From Sarcocystis neurona (Eukaryota; Apicomplexa; Conoidasida; Eucoccidiorida; Sarcocystidae): a stretch of 64,000 nt of DNA. The stretch lies in contig KL647294.1 of NCBI GenBank assembly GCA_000727475.1, forward strand, positions 1,424,369 to 1,488,368. Direction: 5' to 3'. The translations under genes were made by a program, and so were the position numbers. Below, one piece after another: positions 25,101-37,135 of this stretch. The notes below the pieces were generated by a model that saw only the letters and a list, made by a program, of their open reading frames with translations, was not told the origin of the DNA and searched no databases. Numbering within the stretch: position 1 is the stretch's first letter; each line of letters opens with the position of its first letter.

Positions 25101-28100
25101 ATAAGCACGTCTACCTGTGCAGAGGCATGCGTGCACACACATACATAGATATATATACTTATATACTTATATTCGTAGTTATGTACGCATGTATGGGCGT
25201 ATGTGTTTGGCGGTGTGCATGGATGTTGGTATGTGTAGGTGTAAGCACAGGTGTATGGACGTAGAGAGGTAGTGACGTCCACGTGGGTGCATGCGTCCGT
25301 GTCTGCACCCCGTCTAACGGCGTCAAACCCGATGGAGGCAATGTATTAGTGAAGCCGTATGACAGTATCCTGGATGCAGGGGTTCAAAAAACAAGAACAC
25401 GTTGGGCAACTCAGGCAAGATCAGGAACGAGCACACGACATATACGCATGTGTGTGTGTGTATAGATATAGCATGGACACGGTGTACGCGTACCAGCAGA
25501 TAAACCTGTCCCAAGGCCCGCACCGGGTGTTCTCATTCGCATTTGGCCTTCAAAGGTAGCAGAAGCATGGCAAGGAGTTCGGTAAAAGCACTCAGCCAAA
25601 CAAAACCAAATTGTGCTTGGTTGTCCACCCACGTATATATATACGTATATATAAATATAAATATATACGTGCACACATATATACATATATATATATATAT
25701 GCGGATACAGAGGGACATCCAGGACGGTCAGAGCACAACGCGCGCCTACGTGTACATGTGAAGCTAGCGAATTACAGACGTATACGAAACCTGCATATTT
25801 ATACATACACACATACATGTACGAAACGCTTTAGACACCTAAAGGTGTGCACGAACACCGTCAAGTACTTGTACACACGTACGCAACCAGTGAAGTGTAT
25901 GTTGTACAGCCGGCGGCAGACGGGCTTGCACGGCGTTGTTACAGATCGCCAGTATTTGCCCACGCTGACGTTCATGCCCTGTTTCTCAAGAAAAAGGGAA
26001 GAACGAATGCAATACACGTGCAGAATGAAAGGCAGGACATACGGAAGAAGTAAGTCAAAGACATTCCAAAATGCTGGAGAAGCCGAACGTCGCATGTGGC
26101 CAAAACATGCAGCACCGGCACATATGCGCGCGCGCATAAATGGCAACGAAAAGTGACACCTTCAATCAGGTAGACCCGAGTTGCAAAGGGGAAAGACACA
26201 GACAAGTGGAAGCAAAGAGACAAAAAAGGTGTGACAGACAGGCGATTTAAGGGCACGGATCAAGATTACGCAACCACCGGGAGCAGGTGTTGGCCGACGT
26301 AGTTACGCTGGCTCAGTAGACAAGCTGACCGAAAATGGTGAAAACGGTGGGGAAGGGAACCGGCACAAGTGCAACAGAAGAACGATGGACAAACCAAAAA
26401 CACGAGAGGAGGAGGAGAAGGGGCATAAATCAGCTTACTTTGAGGAGACACGGAGATGGCTGCACTAGTTCGCTGGCCAGCTACTATGGCACAGCAGGCA
26501 GGCAGCTGCATCAACGGGGTAGGAGACGAGACAGATGCAACAGAAGGATGCTGTGCGCACTGGCCGTACGAGTTGTCCCCAAAAACCAATACGCGGCCTG
26601 CGGAGGAAAGTGAGGAAGATACGAAGCACAAATACCCATTCGGTACAGCAGAAAATCCTGGCAACAAAAAATACGATTTTCGATTTGGCGGTCGAAAGAA
26701 CTTGTGTGTTTACAAGCTCGGTCCTGGACGAGACGCTATACTATGCAAGGTGGCTAACGAGTGCAAAAGGAAAAGCAGTAACCACACGAATTTACGTGCA
26801 TTGACAAATTTCCTGCCTCTACGGGATTCGCAGCAACAGCGTGCGTGCACCCACAAACATGTTCACAAACATCAGATACAAGCACGCAGGGCGTGTACGA
26901 GAACGGGAAACGCACGCGTGTAGCAGGTGCTCGGAGACACGAGCAGCAGCAACGGCTACGAATATAAACAATAAATGGATGTCTGCGAAACGCACACGCT
27001 TCGAGGTACTACAGTCTGCCGCACACGAAGATCTCAATTTATGGAACATGTTGCACTGACTGGGCAGCGCGCTCTTCCTACTCATACGTGGATCAACAGT
27101 TGCACGGCTCCGCAAGGACACCGGCAGCCAAACTCAAACACAGCTGCAGAAGCAAAGAATAAGTTCACACTTTTTTAGATAGAAACACTGCCAAAGCATA
27201 CAAGCGGCGACGCATTAGACAAGCAGAAAAGAATACTCTCAAGGTGTCTGCTGATAGAGGGACGCTAACGACTCATGTATTTTGGCGGACTCGACGGCGT
27301 TCCTACGCTTACAACGGGTGTGTACTCACTTTATCCCAGACACGGATATATATATATATATATGTATATACCTCTGTGACGTGTACACATGGATGCGGAC
27401 AGACAGATCGGGACAGACAGACAGGGACAGAGCGATAGCGACACAGATACAGGAACCGCGAGCGATGCACAGAAGCAGGTGAACCTTAAAATAGCACCTC
27501 GTTTCGAGCATGGAGGCATGCATACATGTACGCCTACTAACAGTTCTGGCACACGACCGAAGAAACTATTTCTCACACGTACGGGAAAGATAATCACACA
27601 CTCGTGAATTTACTTACTTCAAAACGCACACAAACAGGGAATTGTGCGCTTCTCAGTACACACACGTGCTTTAGCTCTGCGAAGAAGAAGTGCGTCCCTA
27701 CATTCGCGCAGAACCCCGGTGTCTCTCGCTACCAAACTCGCCAGCGGAAGTGCAGCATGATCAAAGGCAGCCGCTCCTCCGAACGAGAGTAGCGCCGCCC
27801 GCACAGGACACGCATCTGCAGCAACAGAATCTGCAGCTGATGAAGAACCACAAGCGAAATTACAGCCGACGAACAACCACCTCAAGGAGCATTGCAACAG
27901 AACGTGGGGTGGCACCTGCAGCATCCCCAGCAGCACAGCAGGAGCAGTCACCCTCGGCAACAGCGCTCAGCGCAGTGTCAGCATCCGTAGCGTTGCCACA
28001 GTATTCGGGTACGTCTAAGCACTGGAGGAAAACCTGCACTGATGCCCGGAGAAGCACCCATGTACTTCACATGAGAGACACAGCTCCACACGGTTGTCGA

Positions 28101-31100
28101 TCCGCAGACTTCCTGTGGCAGACCGATCCGCTGGTGCCCGTACACGGACGTATATACACTCGTATATGTAAAGAAATGGTGCAGGTGCGCACCTGCTCAC
28201 GTAGTTACGCGTGTACCGATCCGCAGCCGCTGTGTGAGGACCCGGCTCTGTCTGCTGTATGTAACAGTCGAACAATTTAATCACCGTATGTACTTCGGTT
28301 GCACAACCATGCTCCGCACGTACACACGACCGAGCGCGTGCCACACGCAGATTCTCTGATGTACACTTACGTGTGATTGCATACTTTATGTACGTATGGA
28401 TAATCCCGCACAAAGCTGCAGGTCTTTCAGCAGCCTGCACCGCTGCAGCCTCCTTACCGTCTTGTAGCAACAGCAGCGAATGGCTCCACCCAGCAGCGAC
28501 GGCCTCCACGTGTAATTCCAGCTGTAAGCCTTTCGGTATTACCCCTGCCGCACTTGTTGTGGAACCAGGGTCTCTCCCGCGGACGTTGCGTCCCGTGGCA
28601 CATGGAGGATCCGGGCCATCGCTGCACTTCTTACGACCACAGTCTTCTTCCACAGCAGTGCTATTGGGAACAGAACGATTGATACCTCTTGCTGTAGAAC
28701 GAAGCTTGCCTGACACCGAGCGGGTAAGCACTAGAGGGGTGTACGATGCAAGCGCGTCGAGCTCTGCTTGTTTCCTCTCCCCTCCTGCTGCCCGCTTTCG
28801 TCCTCTTGTGCCCGACGCAGCTGCGTGCAGGCCCTTGTTCCACCCCGACCCACCACCCTCAGCCAGTTCCTGCTGCTGTTTGCTGCAGTCTCTTCCGACA
28901 GTATCCTTGCTCCCCCCTGCCTCAGTCGCAGCACGTTTAGCACCAGGACGACAAGAGGGCGCCCCAGAGACCGCAGCAGCAGAAGCTCCTCTATCATTGT
29001 CTGCAGTGTTAATAGCACCAGCAGCTTCTTTTCCTTCTGTGTCAGGAGATACCATGTGAGGAAAGACGGTCCAAGAAAGCTCAGCGGAGAGGTCAGATGA
29101 AAAAGAAGCAGTTGCGCAAGGATCGACCGAAGAAGCATGAGGCGAACTCACGACGTCAACTCTGTACCGCGCAGCTTGCGACAGGGAATGTGGAAATCCC
29201 AGCTGGTGGCAACCGTTGCTGCCCCACACATACAGTCTTCTCTCTGTTACTAGCGAGGAAGACGCTCGCTCTCCTGGCGCTGCTGCTCCCACACGAGTTC
29301 TTCGTCCAAAAGCCGCGCTGCCTGAGGTTGCACTTAGCAACGCAGGGTCTCCTGCAGGTGCGTCCGCCGTCGGCAACTCTTCCTCCTCGTTATCCGCTTC
29401 ATCTGAAGTGGCTAGTTCACGGAAAGAGAGCATCTCTGAGGGCTCGGAAGGCAACAAGGTGCCTCCTTCTATTCTGCTACGGCGTGCACGACGGACGCGG
29501 GTCCTCTTGCTGCTGCTCTTGTCACCGCATCTACCCACGTCCCGTTCCTGCCGCGCCGCTACAACGTGCGCGTCTGTAGAGAAGCCGCCGCGGTTTGCCG
29601 CCGTGGCGCTGCAGGATCCAGATGTTATACTGTTTCCCCGTAGCACATCAACAAGCAGCAGGCAGTGCTGCGCGCCAACAGCCGCCTGCAGGATGGACCA
29701 TCATGGCAGCACAAGCATCAGTGCTTCACATGGCGTCGACTCTGTTTTCACAGGCGCAGAACGAAAGCCCTAAACCTGGTCTTCTTACGTAACAACTTCT
29801 GTGCCACGTACGTACAGTGTACCCAAACAGACGTGCAGGCGGAAACCCGTCTGTCGATCAGACGCGTAAGTGTCTTCAAAGAATAGGGCCCCCGTACAAG
29901 ATGCACATAGCACCCACACGTACTCGAGCATTCACCCAGCGGTCGCCGCACGCACGCAGTCTGACACCCTGAGTGTCCTAAAACTCACACGACCCTCATC
30001 AAGCGATGCACACATACAGAGCGTAGTGACTGCACAATCCACACGCCTCATCATGTGTGTGTGTAACTGCGGGAATGGAGGCACTCTAGAAACACAAGTA
30101 CAAGACTTGCACATACACACATTGACGCGCAGGTGTAGCAGCAGCTTGCGTGGCGACTTGAGGACAGTGCGTCAAAGCCTGTAAAGTTACACGGAGGCGA
30201 CGCCCGTAGGCACGCATGAGTCTACAAGTGTGTGTGTATATGAATTTATACGCGGTAAAACGACGTACACATACATATATGTGTAAGCATATGCGCGCCT
30301 AGCGCCTTCCCCGCGCCACCCACACCCCAAGACAATCTGGCATCACCCTCACACCTGATGGACGCGCAAAGATAACTAATGCAGTGGAACAAGTGGTACA
30401 CAAGTGTGATAGACTGGAAGCGCTGCAATAGCAGGGCAGCACTTTCCATGCAACAGACGACGGAGTCCCTTTTGCGCTACTAGACGCAGCTGCACCAAAC
30501 AGCAAACTCTAATCGCAGAAATGAAGTCGTGTGGAGGTCAGATGCGAGGTGGCATCTTAAAGGTCAACATTGGAGAACCCACTGTTGCCCAGATTTCGTG
30601 TCCGTTATGCTAGGAATTCGGCACCGGCACAAAACACCTGAACGCTTAAAGGCATAATTTCGAGCAGCAATAGCGGTTGAGACAGAACTGCCGAGCTTGC
30701 GCAGCTACCCAGAGAACTACTACGAGCTCTCCCACCACACCAGACAGGCGGGAACACGCTCTGGACTACATGCTGTCACATACGAGGGTAATATCAGCCG
30801 GCCTAAGTATGTAAGTGACGCAACAAACCGAGTCTACGGGGCACGGCCGACGTGAGGCCCTGCACAAAGTTCTTCGTTGAGACCGGCCAAGAGTGTTTCG
30901 GAGCAAACCGAGCAACCGAACCAAATCGGTGAAACCGGAAGTCCCACTCTTTGGTATACAAGCGCCAAACAACATTTTCGTCGGGTCGACATGTGAATGC
31001 GTGCTGCTTACGTCGATCACGCGCGATACGACACCTTTTCGGGTGCTTTTGAATATATCAGGGTGAAAAGAACCCGCATCGGTGGTTCTTCTCCCTGATC

Positions 31101-32802
31101 TCCCCTCTGTCCCACGTGATAGCTCTTCGGTGGCTCCTGGATCTCCTGCTGGCAGTTCAGCGGCTGCAGCTGTTCCGACAGCTTCTGTCGTCCCTCCTGT
31201 CGATTTGTCTGGACCTCGCGCCGTACTTTTCATAGGCCTTACGTTCTCGTCCCAGAGGTCATCACCGCCTTCGAGCCCCAGACCCTCCAGAGAAACAGGT
31301 GTTATATAAATCCTCCTTCTGCCATCTGCATTCTTTCCCCAGACCCACACGTTACCATCAAGCGTCACTGCCAGGCTTATCGACGGTCCACATTTCACAA
31401 ATTGCACCTGCAGACTGCTCCCAACACATCTGCCTATTCTACCCAGGCCTCCGTTGCTGTTGTCGTGACGGCTCCAACTGCTGGGGTTCGGACCGCTGCT
31501 GTGGCTAGAGCCGCCGCTCGTGCTTGTGGTATTGTAGGCACTGGCGCTAGCGCTGCTCTGCGAACAGCTCGGAGAGCCCCCTTCCTTTGTCACATTTGTA
31601 GCCCTTCCGGAATCAAAAGGCAGCTCAGACGTCTGGACGTTTGCACCAGCAGCACCCGCAAGATCAGTGGAAGCAGGAACTCCAGTAACAACAGCAGCAG
31701 GAACACCGCGTCGTTGAGGCCATCTGCTGTTCCCTGCAGCACTGTTTAATGGCTCAGGTGGACGGAGTGTGATGCACCGGGGAGGCTGATAGAGCTTCTC
31801 CACTGCAGAAGAGAAGACTTCGTAGCCAAGCTGATGCGATGCCGCCGCTCCCCAGGTGAATATGCACCGCATGAGGAAAACGTTACCTCCTTCACATGGC
31901 TCAGGAGGAAACGTCTCGGCAAGCGTGTACTGCTGAGGTTCTCTATCTAATGTAGTTTCTGGGCTGTTATTGCTTATGTTTTCACTGCTGGACTGTAGGT
32001 TGCAGTGAAGCAGTTGCAGGGGGGAAGAACGCAACACGCTGGCGAGTCGCTGCGCCGCACGTATTGCAAGAGAGGCACAAAAGAGCGAACCTGGCCCCCA
32101 CCTCCCTATGCCGCTTTCCCTCTGCTCCGGCGCAACTTCAAAACACCTATTCCCTGCGCTGCGATCTCTTGCTGTTCCTGGTGCCACGCCGCCATCGGAA
32201 AACTGTAGCGGCAGAAACGGGTCGGCTCCGCAGTATCTGAGCAAATACAAAGAGTGGACTATGTCGAGCTGCTGCACAGAAAAAAACAGCTCAAGCGACG
32301 CGCGCATCTCCGCATATCCCGGGCAACCCGCCAGCCAAGAGAACGTGGTCCGGATGTCTCGCTGCGCGGCACGAGTGCACCGCGGTGATGGCCCGCAGCA
32401 AGTGCAACCATGACCACTACACAAATCGGAGCATACACACCTGAAGCAAACGCTACACTGGGGGCCGCTTTCACAAAGACCAGTTTCGGCAAGGCAACTG
32501 CAGGACGGAGTTTCGCGATTCTTGGAGAAGAGGTAATTTTCTCTCAACTGTAGAGACTTTTGCACTGGGAATTTGCACTGGCAGTGGCCAGCCTGGTTGA
32601 GACGAATCCTCTGCGCATTCTCCTCTGCCCCCGTGACACGTAGTCCGCATGCACCACAACGACACTCCTTTGGGAAACAGCATTCTGCTATCCGGCGTTG
32701 TGCAGTGGAGAGCATCAGCGGCTGGTCTCTGACGTGGTTCTCACCACCAGCGTCTCGGAGGACGCGCGGCACGTCACGCGGCTCTTCCCTCAGTGTATCC
32801 AT
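14835..32802 (-). CDS. Giant RCC1-repeat protein, IBtk-like architecture, about 3,710 residues
   Basis: Five exons (32802-31012, 29685-28458, 26597-26439, 25041-24369, 22116-14835) total 11,133 coding bases with consistent phases. RCC1-type blades: CIFTWGAAASHQLGY (about residue 313), VWVWGKN (485), VIDAAVGAQHCLLLV across junction 1-2, RLYVWGSNGCHQLGF (about 748), AVAAGWSHSLLLLQDGRVL and FGDNSYGQC across junction 2-3, SPQSTFVWGG across 3-4, and AVGVDERLYAWR across 4-5. The N terminus is cysteine-rich (about 42-137), and residues 165-202 are weakly ankyrin-like. Around 1995-2000, SLYDFCCLYLLFNLPF resembles the segment after a BTB domain in IBtk, which also combines ankyrin, RCC1 and BTB units; this part is tentative. 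Exon 5 has long Ala, Ser/Asn/Gly (about 3070-3135) and Gln-rich (3545-3700) tracts and charged coiled-coil-like stretches such as SLAEVMREEEELQRQ. RCC1 propellers are protein-binding or exchange-factor scaffolds; the partner here is unknown. An in-frame start at 32886 would be non-ATG or lie upstream; 32802 (CCATGG) is preferred. Confidence 0.78.
22117..24368 (-). other. RCC1 intron 4, with a repeat-rich coding-like stretch
   Basis: 2.25 kb, the longest intron inferred. 23220-24360 is rich in GCT/CTG triplets; a minus-strand frame at 23332-23706 includes AATTPSAEMTPRRAAPEAV. Exons on either side join into AVGVDERLYAWR, so this is read as intron, though an additional or alternative exon is possible. 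Confidence 0.55.
24369..25041 (-). CDS. RCC1 giant exon 4
   Basis: Acceptor CCTTCGTAG, donor GAACG/GTAAGA. Starts TFVWGGSPVSGDALLAAAA, then an Ala/Ser/Thr-rich insert, and ends DSVAISDSLGIAVGVDE, which joins to LYAWR of exon 5. Confidence 0.8.
26439..26597 (-). CDS. RCC1 giant exon 3
   Basis: Small exon between TTTCCTCCGCAG and CAAA/GTAAGC. It encodes GRVLVFGDNSYGQCAQHPS and then LMQLPACCAIVAGQRTSAAIS, a clean RCC1 blade that continues the exon 2 strand and runs into exon 4. Confidence 0.85.
27346..27362. repeat. (AT)n microsatellite in RCC1 intron 2
   Basis: AT dinucleotide run inside the 1.9 kb intron between exons 2 and 3 of the RCC1 giant. Confidence 0.95.
28458..29685 (-). CDS. RCC1 giant exon 2
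   Basis: Acceptor CATCCTGCAG. Begins AAVGAQHCLLLVDVL, has a basic linker, RLYVWGSNGCHQLGF, a long low-complexity insert, and ends AVAAGWSHSLLLLQDG at donor GACG/GTAAGG (phase 1). Confidence 0.82.
31012..32802 (-). CDS. RCC1 giant exon 1
   Basis: 597 codons, ending in phase 0 at ATC GAC / GTAAGC. Contains a cysteine cluster with CxC spacing, then two RCC1 blade cores (FTWGAA..QLG and VWVWGKN). The join to exon 2 reads SRVID-AAVGAQHCLLLV, a standard RCC1 signature (AA-x-G-x-x-H-C-L). Confidence 0.82.
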
Positions 32803-32886
32803 GGCTGAAAGCGAATTAATCCACGGCATCCGAGGTAAGGGACATATCGTTAGAAAACTGGTGAGAAGAAGGGATGCCTGCAGCAC

Positions 32887-34276
32887 ATCGAAGGTGTCAC
32901 CGAAGAGATAGCTGACTGCAGCAGTTCATTTCAAAACGTCGCTCCGCATCCTGAGGCGACACAAGTCTCACGTCGGGCTGTTTACGGGCTCAAAAACAGG
33001 TCGATTTACAATCTGGAGACGAGAGAATGTAGCTGACACAGCGAAAACTTTGACGCGAAAAAGTGAAGCAGCAAGCTCCCAGCAAATTCAGATGCTGGCA
33101 CGACGCATTTCTTCGGTGCGAACGAGTGAAGTCCGTTGCTGAGAAGTTCACTCGTAAATTACAAGCTCTGAAAAAACATTGGCCCCAAATACGTTTGTCT
33201 TGCTGACACATCAAAATGCAGCAAACAAAAGGCGAGAATCGCGTCTTAAGCCGTTGCAGACACATCAAAGGCGACGCCTTCGCGGCTGGCCTGGCACGAA
33301 TACATACTGTCTGCGATATCCTGAAGATCCTGCAGCTGAGCACTTCGTGGAGATAAGCTGTGGAGAGCTCTCATACGGTTCTGGCAATACAGGCTGACGT
33401 TTCAATGTTTCCTGTGCACGCCCACGCATAATGGGACGAGGGAAGCGTCCATGACTGGAGCACCATTGAAAAGCCAAACCCACTTCAGAACGAGACAGAC
33501 GGACGAGGAATCCACTGCACATTGAAGGGCGATGGGACTGCTCTGTTTAAGTCTATGGAATCTTTTATCTTTTTTTGTCCTCCGCAGGTCGCTGCGTTGC
33601 CTTTAGTCACGTCTTCTGTTTGCGCAAGGGAAGTGCTGTACGCGAACGTGGGACGCTACATGAGATGAGGATCAGAAAGCCAATCAAGAGTTCCTTCTGA
33701 TCCGAGGGTTCCTAAGTCGACAAGACAACGGCACGGAGTACCGAATAAGTAGCGCTGCAGTTCGCGAGGCAATAGTTGTCAGACTAATCACAATTGCTGG
33801 TCTACGGACGTGGACGGACCTCTCAGATGGTACAGTACTCTCAGGCACCTGACGCCCACACACACATGTGTGTGTACGATGACACGCAGGGAGGCTGCCA
33901 AAGTGCGTCTGCACACGTGAGGACCCTCGCTGACAGGTTGAAGACCAGTGGTACCTGCAGCCGCTGCTGACGACTTTGTCGCTATTGCTGTATGGCAGGA
34001 GGTCGTCAAAACGCGTCTGCACACGTGAGGAACCTCGCTGCCGTTGGTGACGACTTTGTCGCTATTGCTGTATACGGTTGACTCCACGGGAGGCTGCTGC
34101 ATATTCTCTCGCGCTGAAGCCGCGAATGCCAGGAGAAGTTACAAATGCAGTTGTTTGTATGCCATCAGGACCGGGTACCTAGTGCAGTTTGTCCTGTTGC
34201 AGCCGTCTGGTCTGTTGTCTTCGCGTGCCTTTGAAAGCGTCAACCAGGATAATGGGACTGGGTGCCACTCACATCT
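32887..34276. other. 5' flank of RCC1 giant; repeat, no gene
   Basis: Upstream of the RCC1 start on the minus strand, so promoter sequence is expected, but no recognisable element was found. Contains the imperfect duplication at 33905. Confidence 0.45.
33905..34073. repeat. Imperfect duplication
   Basis: GCGTCTGCACACGTGAGGA occurs at 33905 and 34013 (108 apart). GACGACTTTGTCGCTATTGC occurs at 33969 and 34049 (80 apart). The second copy is therefore about 28 bases shorter inside. A minus-strand frame (33788-34102) reads PHVCRR twice. Confidence 0.75.
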
Positions 34277-34663
34277 TCACAAGAAGCGTATGCTGCATCC
34301 AACGGTGAATCTCATTTTCAGCAGGTGCCTTTGCAGGCATCCTGGCGTGCCCAGCTTATCCGGAGGCGTCTCACATCGCGGTAAGAAAGTCGGATAGTCG
34401 GGTGATACAAAACTATTGTACCGACGCAGGGCGTTCCGCAGTCCATGAGGTGTTGAGGCGCACAGCAGCGCCGCACCGTCGTAAGTTATGTCATCATCAC
34501 TGCACATATCCGCTTTGGGGCAGAACAGCACCAGTACAACAAAAAAGGTGAATAAACAACCCTTGTTTCTACTCCACGGCTCTACACCATTGATAAACAG
34601 AAGCTCTGAAATGGAGTCGAAACTAGGAGCCGGTGGCAGTTGGTCACACTGAACTTCGACCAT
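34277..34663 (-). CDS. Small ORF with one hydrophobic segment, uncertain
   Basis: 128 codons from an ATG at 34663. A single hydrophobic stretch (GCLFTFFVVLVLFCPKADMC) lies near residues 35-54, followed by an acidic then mixed region. Located between the divergently arranged RCC1 giant and the secreted protein at 35.6 kb. No homology recognised; chance ORF is a real alternative. Confidence 0.2.
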   Translation of the reverse strand: MVEVQCDQLPPAPSFDSISELLFINGVEPWSRNKGCLFTFFVVLVLFCPKADMCSDDDITYDGAALLCASTPHGLRNALRRYNSFVSPDYPTFLPRCETPPDKLGTPGCLQRHLLKMRFTVGCSIRFL

Positions 34664-35612
34664 GCATCGCCGTTTGCATGCAATATTGCCCGACGACAAG
34701 CTGTCGACCAAGGGCCGCACCAGGAGATCTGCGAAACTGTGCCCGCCGCCCAACAGACATCACAAGGATATGTTATCTTATTACTTCACATATCAGAGCC
34801 ACTACAAGCCTGTAGCAGAGTTGTGCGCATTCGAATGGCAGTAATGGCATATAGCAATATGTTCCCAGTGTGTAAGAACGCAGGTATTCATGGATCTACG
34901 ATTCACCCACAATACAAGAATACAAAACTTGAAAAGGTGGAATACGAGACTAAGTAGCCGGGACACCAGTCAAACTGTAGCGCGTCTGTCCGGCTTGATT
35001 AGAACCCTTTCCTGCACGGCTCCCGAGGTAAGGCGCCTCAAACCGGCAAGCCGCAGGGACGACACATCTGTTGTGTCGCGTGTGTACAGAGAACATTGGC
35101 TGAATGCCGCTCACACACGTTCGCTCTCATGGACTAAAGCACTAGAGACGGCGGATCGGCTGTAGTAGTCAACAGATGGTGACCCCAGAAGAAGCATTCT
35201 TCAGACTTACTATCAGCACATAGTGGTAGCGTCTATACCATCCGTCGACACTGGTGTATGTGGGTGGCTCCAGCGCCGGATGTACGTACACCTCAACCAC
35301 ACAGGAAGCGGATCCGCATGAAGCCTACGCAGTCTATTATTTATATCTTTTAGTCATTCTGTGTAACTCCTCCACCGTTTGCACTACATTGCATTTCACT
35401 TCTTCTGAGCGTGACACAATTTGTCTCGTAGCCTCTGGTTCCATAAGGACAAACCGTTTGTCCCGAGTATTTTTCACTCAAGACACGTGAGCTGCGCAAT
35501 TCTTACGTGACTTCCTTGCCTCTCCAGATATTAAGTTCTTTCCGTACGTGCACTGCAACCTGTTCTTGCCCTTTCCGTGCAACATAGGATTCATCATTGG
35601 CGCCTTTGAACA
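34664..35612. other. 5' flank of the secreted 486-residue protein
   Basis: Only short frames. Presumably carries the promoter of the plus-strand gene; no motif is certain. Confidence 0.4.
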
Positions 35613-37135
35613 ATGCAACACCAAGGTGTAGGATCGGCACTCGCCCTTGTTGGGGTGCTGTGCCTTACTTGTAAGTCACTTTGAACTTTCCTGGCTGGGA
35701 CTTTTCGTATTCATCCGCGTGCTCTGTCGTAGCCCTAGCCCTCGCAGCCGCGGCGGCCACGGAGGAGGACCGGAGGTTTGAAGTGACAAATGCAGACCCC
35801 GCCCAAGCACACCAGCAAGGAGGAGACGATCGAAGCAAAATTCAAACACGCCATTCACCAGCTCAACTTGCACGAGGAGAAGAAGAAGAACGTGGTCCAC
35901 CTGGTGTCTCCGACGGCCCCGGGGGGGAGAACCCGCGCTTGAGAGCTTCAAGAAAACAGGAAGTTGCAGCCGAAGGAGACGAGCGTGTGGATGAACAAGG
36001 TGAAGCACCTCCGAAAGAACGAAGGACTCCAGAGAAGAATAACAAAAGAGCGAAAGAAGAGGAGCGAAGCTCGCCACGGAAAGTTGAACAAAACAACCCT
36101 GCTGCCGATGCTCTTTTGGAAAGTGCAGCGCCCAGCTTTCACGACGTCGAAAACTTAGGGTCTCCTGAGTCTAGCAATTCCCGTGACCCTGCTGAAATTC
36201 CCGCTGAGGATGACGACAGTCGCAAGTGGCATGTGTCTACCGATGCACAAGCTGCAATACCTCTCTTTGGCGATCTACAGCAGTTTACCCTGCCTCGCCT
36301 CGGCGCTGCGCAGTTTCCGGGCTTCCCAAGTCGTCCGAGCCTACTCGGTAGAAGCGACTTGGTGAATCCACGAGAGGCAGATGGCTCTTCCCCACCGTCA
36401 AACCTGTTTGACTTCCCAAGATCTACGATTCCGTTTTTCTCCTTTGGTGACGTCCCCAGAACGGGTGAGCCGTCGGGTGTCCCTCCTTTGGTACACTGGC
36501 TACCCATACTTGGAGGGGACTGGCGGTTGCCCAGCTGGCTTGAGTTTGGAAGTGCAGGACGGCTGAAAAACATTACGATAGGTCTACCCGGCTTCGGCAA
36601 TCTAGGCATCCTCCCTTTCGGAACGCTTGCAGAAATCCCGGTCTTCCCCACCCTCTCTGATCTGCTCCAAGATCCGCTCAACGTCGAGCAGCTCCAATCC
36701 CTTTTCACAGAAGCACTTAAACAAATTCAAGAAGACACTCTAAACGCAGAAAAGCTTAAGGATATTGTGGATGAGATTGTCCGACGGGTCACGCCGCAGG
36801 AGTCTTTTGTGGTAAAACAGATCGTTCGCGCCCATAAAGAGCGTGACGCTTCGAGGGCCAGAGGACTTGCCGAAGCCCTTTTAGAGGCAGCAAGCAGAGT
36901 CGGGCAGCAGCTCAAAGTTTTAAAAGAAGTGAGCGTAGGTGGCACAATGACTCCGGGTGGCGAAGTGAGTGCGTGCGTGTCGAACTCTACGGTGCTGGGT
37001 GATCTGAAGGAAGTGCTCGACATCGAAGAAGCCTTCACGCACTTTCGCGCTGCACTGGAACAGCTGCTTGCGCCGCTACTCAGTATCTTGCAGGGTTTTT
37101 CACCCTTCAACTGGGCAGTTCCCAGTTTGGCATAG
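35613..37135 (+). CDS. Secreted protein, unknown family, two exons
   Basis: Exon 1 is 35613-35670 and exon 2 is 35733-37135; the 62-base intron starts GTAAGT and ends TCGTAG. The join keeps frame (ACT T / CC CTA) and gives 486 residues. The spliced N terminus is a convincing signal peptide (hydrophobic core at residues 9-28, then TEED), which neither exon shows alone. The ATG has A at -3. Residues 30-170 are highly charged and disordered, rich in E, K, R and Q. Residues 190-330 are rich in Pro, Phe, Trp and Gly, for example IPFFSFGDVPRTGEPSG and LVHWLPILGGDW. Residues 330-450 look helical and amphipathic. The protein has very few cysteines after the signal peptide. A possible AATAAA lies at 37306, about 170 bases after the stop. 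I recognise no domain. It converges on the cysteine-repeat gene at 38065. A secretory-organelle or wall role is only a guess. Confidence 0.8.
35671..35732 (+). other. Short phase-1 intron in the signal peptide
   Basis: GTAAGT at the 5' end and a pyrimidine-containing tract ending TCGTAG at the 3' end. At 62 bases it is far shorter than the 0.9-2.3 kb introns of the two large minus-strand genes nearby. Without this splice there is no good start codon for the signal peptide. Confidence 0.8.
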
